Positions 23,723 through 24,942 of a stretch of DNA of 24,942 bases are shown here, in pieces; the stretch's first letter is position 1; every line of letters starts with the position of its first letter. This stretch comes from a virus, in the IMG/VR virus record IMGVR_UViG_3300013093_000258, positions 1-24,942 of that record; one strand, 5' to 3'. Below the pieces are notes generated by a model. That model did not search any database. It worked only from the letters and a program-made list of their open reading frames with translations, and was not told the origin of the DNA. Position numbers and translations under genes: made by a program.

Positions 23723-24229
23723 ATGGTAAAACTATCAACTATACTAAAAGAGATCCTAGAAGCGGAAAGAACTAAGTCAGGACGCAAAGTTAATAAAGCG
23801 TATTTGACAAAGAATAAGTCCGCTATGAAAAGGGAAATAGACAGAGTCGCCAAATTAAAGAACGACGATCCTTCTGCGTATAGAAAATGGGACGCTGATT
23901 ATCCAAAAAAGGACAAGAAAAAACCTTACAAGACAAAAAAATCGGTAGCTACATCAGCCTATCATAAAAGATTTGGAGAAAATATAAACGAAGGAAACGA
24001 GGACAAAGCTTTAGCCAATAAGGCAAAAGCCACTGGTATATCAAAATCGGTATTACGGGGTGTATATAATAAAGGTTTAGCGGCGTGGAAAACTGGACAC
24101 AGACCTGGAGTTAGTCAGCACCAATGGGCAATGGCAAGAGTAAATTCATTCGTTACTGGAAAAGGCGGAGCGAGAAAAGCTGACAAAGGTCTTTGGAAAA
24201 AAGCTTCGAAGTCAAAGAAGAAAAAATAA
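23723..24229 (+). CDS. Basic DUF5824-like protein with candidate capsid-targeting leader
   Basis: This 168-aa Lys-rich protein begins MVKLSTILKEILEAERTKSG. The amphipathic leader ending I11-L-E13|A14 resembles in length and ending the capsid-targeting sequence of T4 internal proteins (MKTYQEFIAE|A), which gp21 protease removes. Residues about 98-152 form a compact conserved-looking domain, KATGISKSVLRGVYNKGLAA, WKTGHRPGVSQHQWAMARVN, SFVTGKGGARKADKGLW, similar to what is called DUF5824. The tail is KKASKSKKKK. It ends the basic trio (204, 105 and 168 aa). Possible role: DNA-binding protein packaged in the head and ejected into the host. Family by recall; the packaging idea is inference. Confidence 0.75.
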   Translation: MVKLSTILKEILEAERTKSGRKVNKAYLTKNKSAMKREIDRVAKLKNDDPSAYRKWDADYPKKDKKKPYKTKKSVATSAYHKRFGENINEGNEDKALANKAKATGISKSVLRGVYNKGLAAWKTGHRPGVSQHQWAMARVNSFVTGKGGARKADKGLWKKASKSKKKK

Positions 24230-24250
24230 AAAAAGTATAATTCGCATACC

Positions 24251-24942
24251 ATGAATATTAAATCTCATAAGCCATTAAGAAAGCATATTCGTTTAATACG
24301 AGAAAATGCTAAACAGGCGAAAGGCTATTTAGAACAGGGTAAAATATCCAAAGAAGATCTAGAAGCTTTATTGAATGCTGATCCCACTAAACAAAAAAAA
24401 TACGTTGGTTGGATGGCTAAAATCTTCATAAAAGACAGGCCCGACATAGACGATCTAAGAAATACAGTAGAAGAGTTTAATACCTTTTTCAATAAAGGAA
24501 AAATGAGCGTCAAAGATATAAATCAATTCAAAAGTTTTGAAGAATTAAAATCAGAGGTTTCAAAAGTGAACAATTCAGGGCAAGGAATATCTGTAAAAGA
24601 ATTGGAAAACGATTACGAGACTATAGTAGATAATTCCAACTTACTTATTATTTGTCCGCACACTCATGAGGCTTCCCGTAAATTAGGTCTATCAAAATTT
24701 GCTTTTAGAGACTGTGAAGAAGGTGGAAAAGACTCAGCATGGTGTACTACATACAAAGCACCCGACCATTTTAATGACTACTACTACAGTAATAACGTTA
24801 CCTTTTATTACGTTAGAGTAAAATCTCAGGAACTAATTCAAAAATTAAAGCAAGCATTTCCTAAGACCTACAAGCAACTAGAAGTTGTAGCGTTAGCCGT
24901 TTTAGAGGATGGTAAAATAGATGGGTACGATGGATTAGATAA
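24251..24942 (+). CDS. Unknown phage protein, partial (C-terminus beyond right edge)
   Basis: The frame opens at the ATG at 24251 and continues 230 codons to the window end. The N-terminus is basic (MNIKSHKPLRKHIRLIRENA), then LNADPTKQKKYVGWMAKIFI, a DPT..KKY..W module I associate with uncharacterised phage proteins. The second part has CPHTHEASRKLGLSKFAF, then SAWCTTYKAPDHFNDYYYSN and NVTFYYVRVK; the WCTT...F..YY...YY pattern recurs in phage proteins of unknown function. Acidic spacer helices separate the modules. AAAGTATAAT lies 9 bases upstream of the start (24232-24241), and no ATATTTAT word is nearby, so its expression may differ from the preceding group. Function unknown; no catalytic motif identified. 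Confidence 0.7.
   Translation, partial: MNIKSHKPLRKHIRLIRENAKQAKGYLEQGKISKEDLEALLNADPTKQKKYVGWMAKIFIKDRPDIDDLRNTVEEFNTFFNKGKMSVKDINQFKSFEELKSEVSKVNNSGQGISVKELENDYETIVDNSNLLIICPHTHEASRKLGLSKFAFRDCEEGGKDSAWCTTYKAPDHFNDYYYSNNVTFYYVRVKSQELIQKLKQAFPKTYKQLEVVALAVLEDGKIDGYDGLD

Overview
This AT-rich window looks like part of the genome of a large tailed phage of the T4 superfamily (contractile-tailed myovirus). It carries several T4-type hallmarks: a gp25-like and a gp6/GpJ-like baseplate wedge protein, a gp5-like spike OB protein, a gp55-like late sigma factor, a DnaG/gp61-type primase and an Mre11/Rad50 (gp47/gp46) homologue. Genes are packed almost without gaps, often sharing one base between stop and start (TAATG). 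I see no rRNA, tRNA, CRISPR array, insertion sequence or integrase. Start sites mostly lack strong Shine-Dalgarno sequences and are preceded by A/T-rich tracts. A Bacteroidota host would fit that, but the sequence does not prove it.

Left part (1-15778, all minus strand, read right to left). It starts with a group of small and regulatory genes: a 57-aa protein, a thioredoxin-like protein, a small coiled-coil protein, an HD hydrolase, a one-helix membrane protein and the gp55-like sigma factor. Then come the baseplate/tail genes in three tightly overlapping groups: (a) a 119-aa unknown, the gp5-like OB spike protein, a separate beta-helix spike protein and a 579-aa helical protein; (b) a 174-aa protein, gp25, gp6, a DNRLRE-like protein, a 114-aa protein and a 1525-aa gp7/GpI-like protein; (c) a 217-aa structural protein and a partial structural gene running off the left edge.

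Centre (15779-15937) is a 159-bp divergent intergenic region.

Right part (15938-24942, all plus strand). A replication/recombination pair comes first: the primase, then a single-polypeptide fusion of gp47-like nuclease and gp46-like SMC ATPase. Two further groups follow: a nucleotidylyltransferase-polynucleotide ligase fusion with a zinc peptidase and a zinc-ribbon protein; then three small, very basic proteins that may be virion-internal. A partial gene of unknown function runs off the right edge.

The most coherent unexplained signal is a 9-mer, ATATTTAT(A/T). It lies just upstream of the first gene of five groups, on both strands and always in the coding orientation: three baseplate/tail groups, the nucleotidylyltransferase-ligase group and the basic-protein group. 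It is absent from the replication and sigma-factor groups. I propose it is this phage's late promoter, read by the gp55-like sigma factor encoded in the same window. Other points of interest are the enzyme fusions and short leader peptides ending in T4 gp21-like prohead protease sites.
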